NCBI RefSeq assembly: GCF_035917975.1
Contig: NZ_CP109130.1
Span: forward strand, 5,890,001-5,954,000
Source of the DNA: Streptosporangium sp. NBC_01756
Lineage (GTDB): Bacteria; Actinomycetota; Actinomycetes; Streptosporangiales; Streptosporangiaceae
Length of the DNA: 64,000 bases
Direction of reading: 5' to 3'
The notes below the pieces were generated by a model. That model worked only from the letters and a program-made list of their open reading frames with translations. It ran no database searches and was not told the DNA's origin. This document shows, piece after piece, positions 63,795 through 64,000 of the stretch; positions within the stretch are counted from its first letter, which is position 1; every line of letters starts with the position of its first letter. The translations under genes and the position numbers were made by a program.

Positions 63795-64000
63795 CAGCGC
63801 GGATCACCGGCAACGACTACCGGAGCCTCACCCCGCCCGAGATCGGCGCCTGGACGCCGTCGCTCCGGGTCAGCGTGGTCGTGCCCGCCTACGGCGGCCA
63901 GGACAAGCTCGACCTGGTGCTCGCCGGGCTGGCCGGTCAGACCTACCCCGCCGGCCTGACCGAGGTCGTCGTGGTGGACAACGGCAGCGAGCCGCCGCTG
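63791..64000 (+). CDS. GT2-family glycosyltransferase, type A paralogue (cut by right edge)
   Basis: Seventy residues are visible from GTG 63791: ITGNDYRSLTPPEIGAWTP, then LRVSVVVPAYGGQDKLDLVL and VVVVDNGSEPPL. The NDY...W.P..RVSVV start and NGS/DGS spacing match the type A genes at 56478 and 60088. It is coupled to the type B gene before it by a GTGA overlap, so the rightward operon repeats the A/B pairing. Confidence 0.85.
   Translation, partial: MTARITGNDYRSLTPPEIGAWTPSLRVSVVVPAYGGQDKLDLVLAGLAGQTYPAGLTEVVVVDNGSEPPL

Overview
The window reads as chromosomal DNA of a very GC-rich, mycelial-type actinobacterium. Evidence: frequent GTG starts, GTGA/ATGA stop-start overlaps, leaderless-looking starts, a treX-treY-treZ operon, a stand-alone TreS, an ArgS-like NrtL next to lysA-hom, and small WXG100/YbaB-type genes. 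A member of the Streptosporangiales is my best guess; this is inference, since no rRNA gene is present. I see no tRNA, rRNA, CRISPR array or intact transposase.

Layout. 1-4.2 kb: a leftward membrane-domain operon (YqiJ-like protein, flotillin, N-terminal part of a large 'DNA repair ATPase') and a tiny membrane protein. 4.4-8.1 kb: PP2C phosphatase, prfC, a Gfo/Idh/MocA oxidoreductase. 8.2-12.85 kb: a small accessory segment (NmrA-like reductase, TetR regulator with paired operators, an internally deleted MFS gene, a lone fabF-like gene). It is bracketed by two inverted copies of a long repeat with a palindromic core. 12.8-20.4 kb: a hypothetical protein, mscL, and the glgX(treX)-treY-treZ operon that turns glycogen into trehalose. 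20.4-24.5 kb: a probable light/stress module (DUF523-DUF1722 protein, ECF sigma factor, MerR/B12-domain regulator, photolyase). 24.6-26.1 kb: VOC protein, His-tailed protein, ung. 26.2-31.4 kb: a sugar ABC importer with two binding lipoproteins and an unusual permease. 31.5-35.1 kb: a PadR-regulated MacB-type ABC exporter. 35.2-41.3 kb: TreS, an asparagine-synthase-like protein and a coiled-coil glycosyltransferase. 41.3-45.0 kb: a 1230-residue secreted subtilase. 45.2-48.8 kb: nrtL-lysA-hom. 48.8-51.6 kb: a non-coding spacer unlike its surroundings, then a three-gene candidate type VII secretion (ESX) cargo operon where thrC-thrB would usually follow hom. 51.8-56.2 kb: polysaccharide deacetylase and dnaE. 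56.5-64 kb: two divergent operons of duplicated two-type glycosyltransferases plus a membrane coiled-coil protein, cut by the right edge.

How the parts fit. TreXYZ and TreS give two trehalose routes, with MscL beside the first, so osmotic and desiccation tolerance is a theme. The sugar importer lies close to TreS and could feed it maltose or similar sugars (inference). The last block, together with the 37.5-41.3 kb pair, looks like cell-surface glycan synthesis. The least ordinary items are the inverted repeat pair, the WXG100-EspC-YbaB trio, the permease with a Cna-B-like extracellular insert, the alternating glycosyltransferase pairs, and the B12-type regulator lacking the usual Trp.
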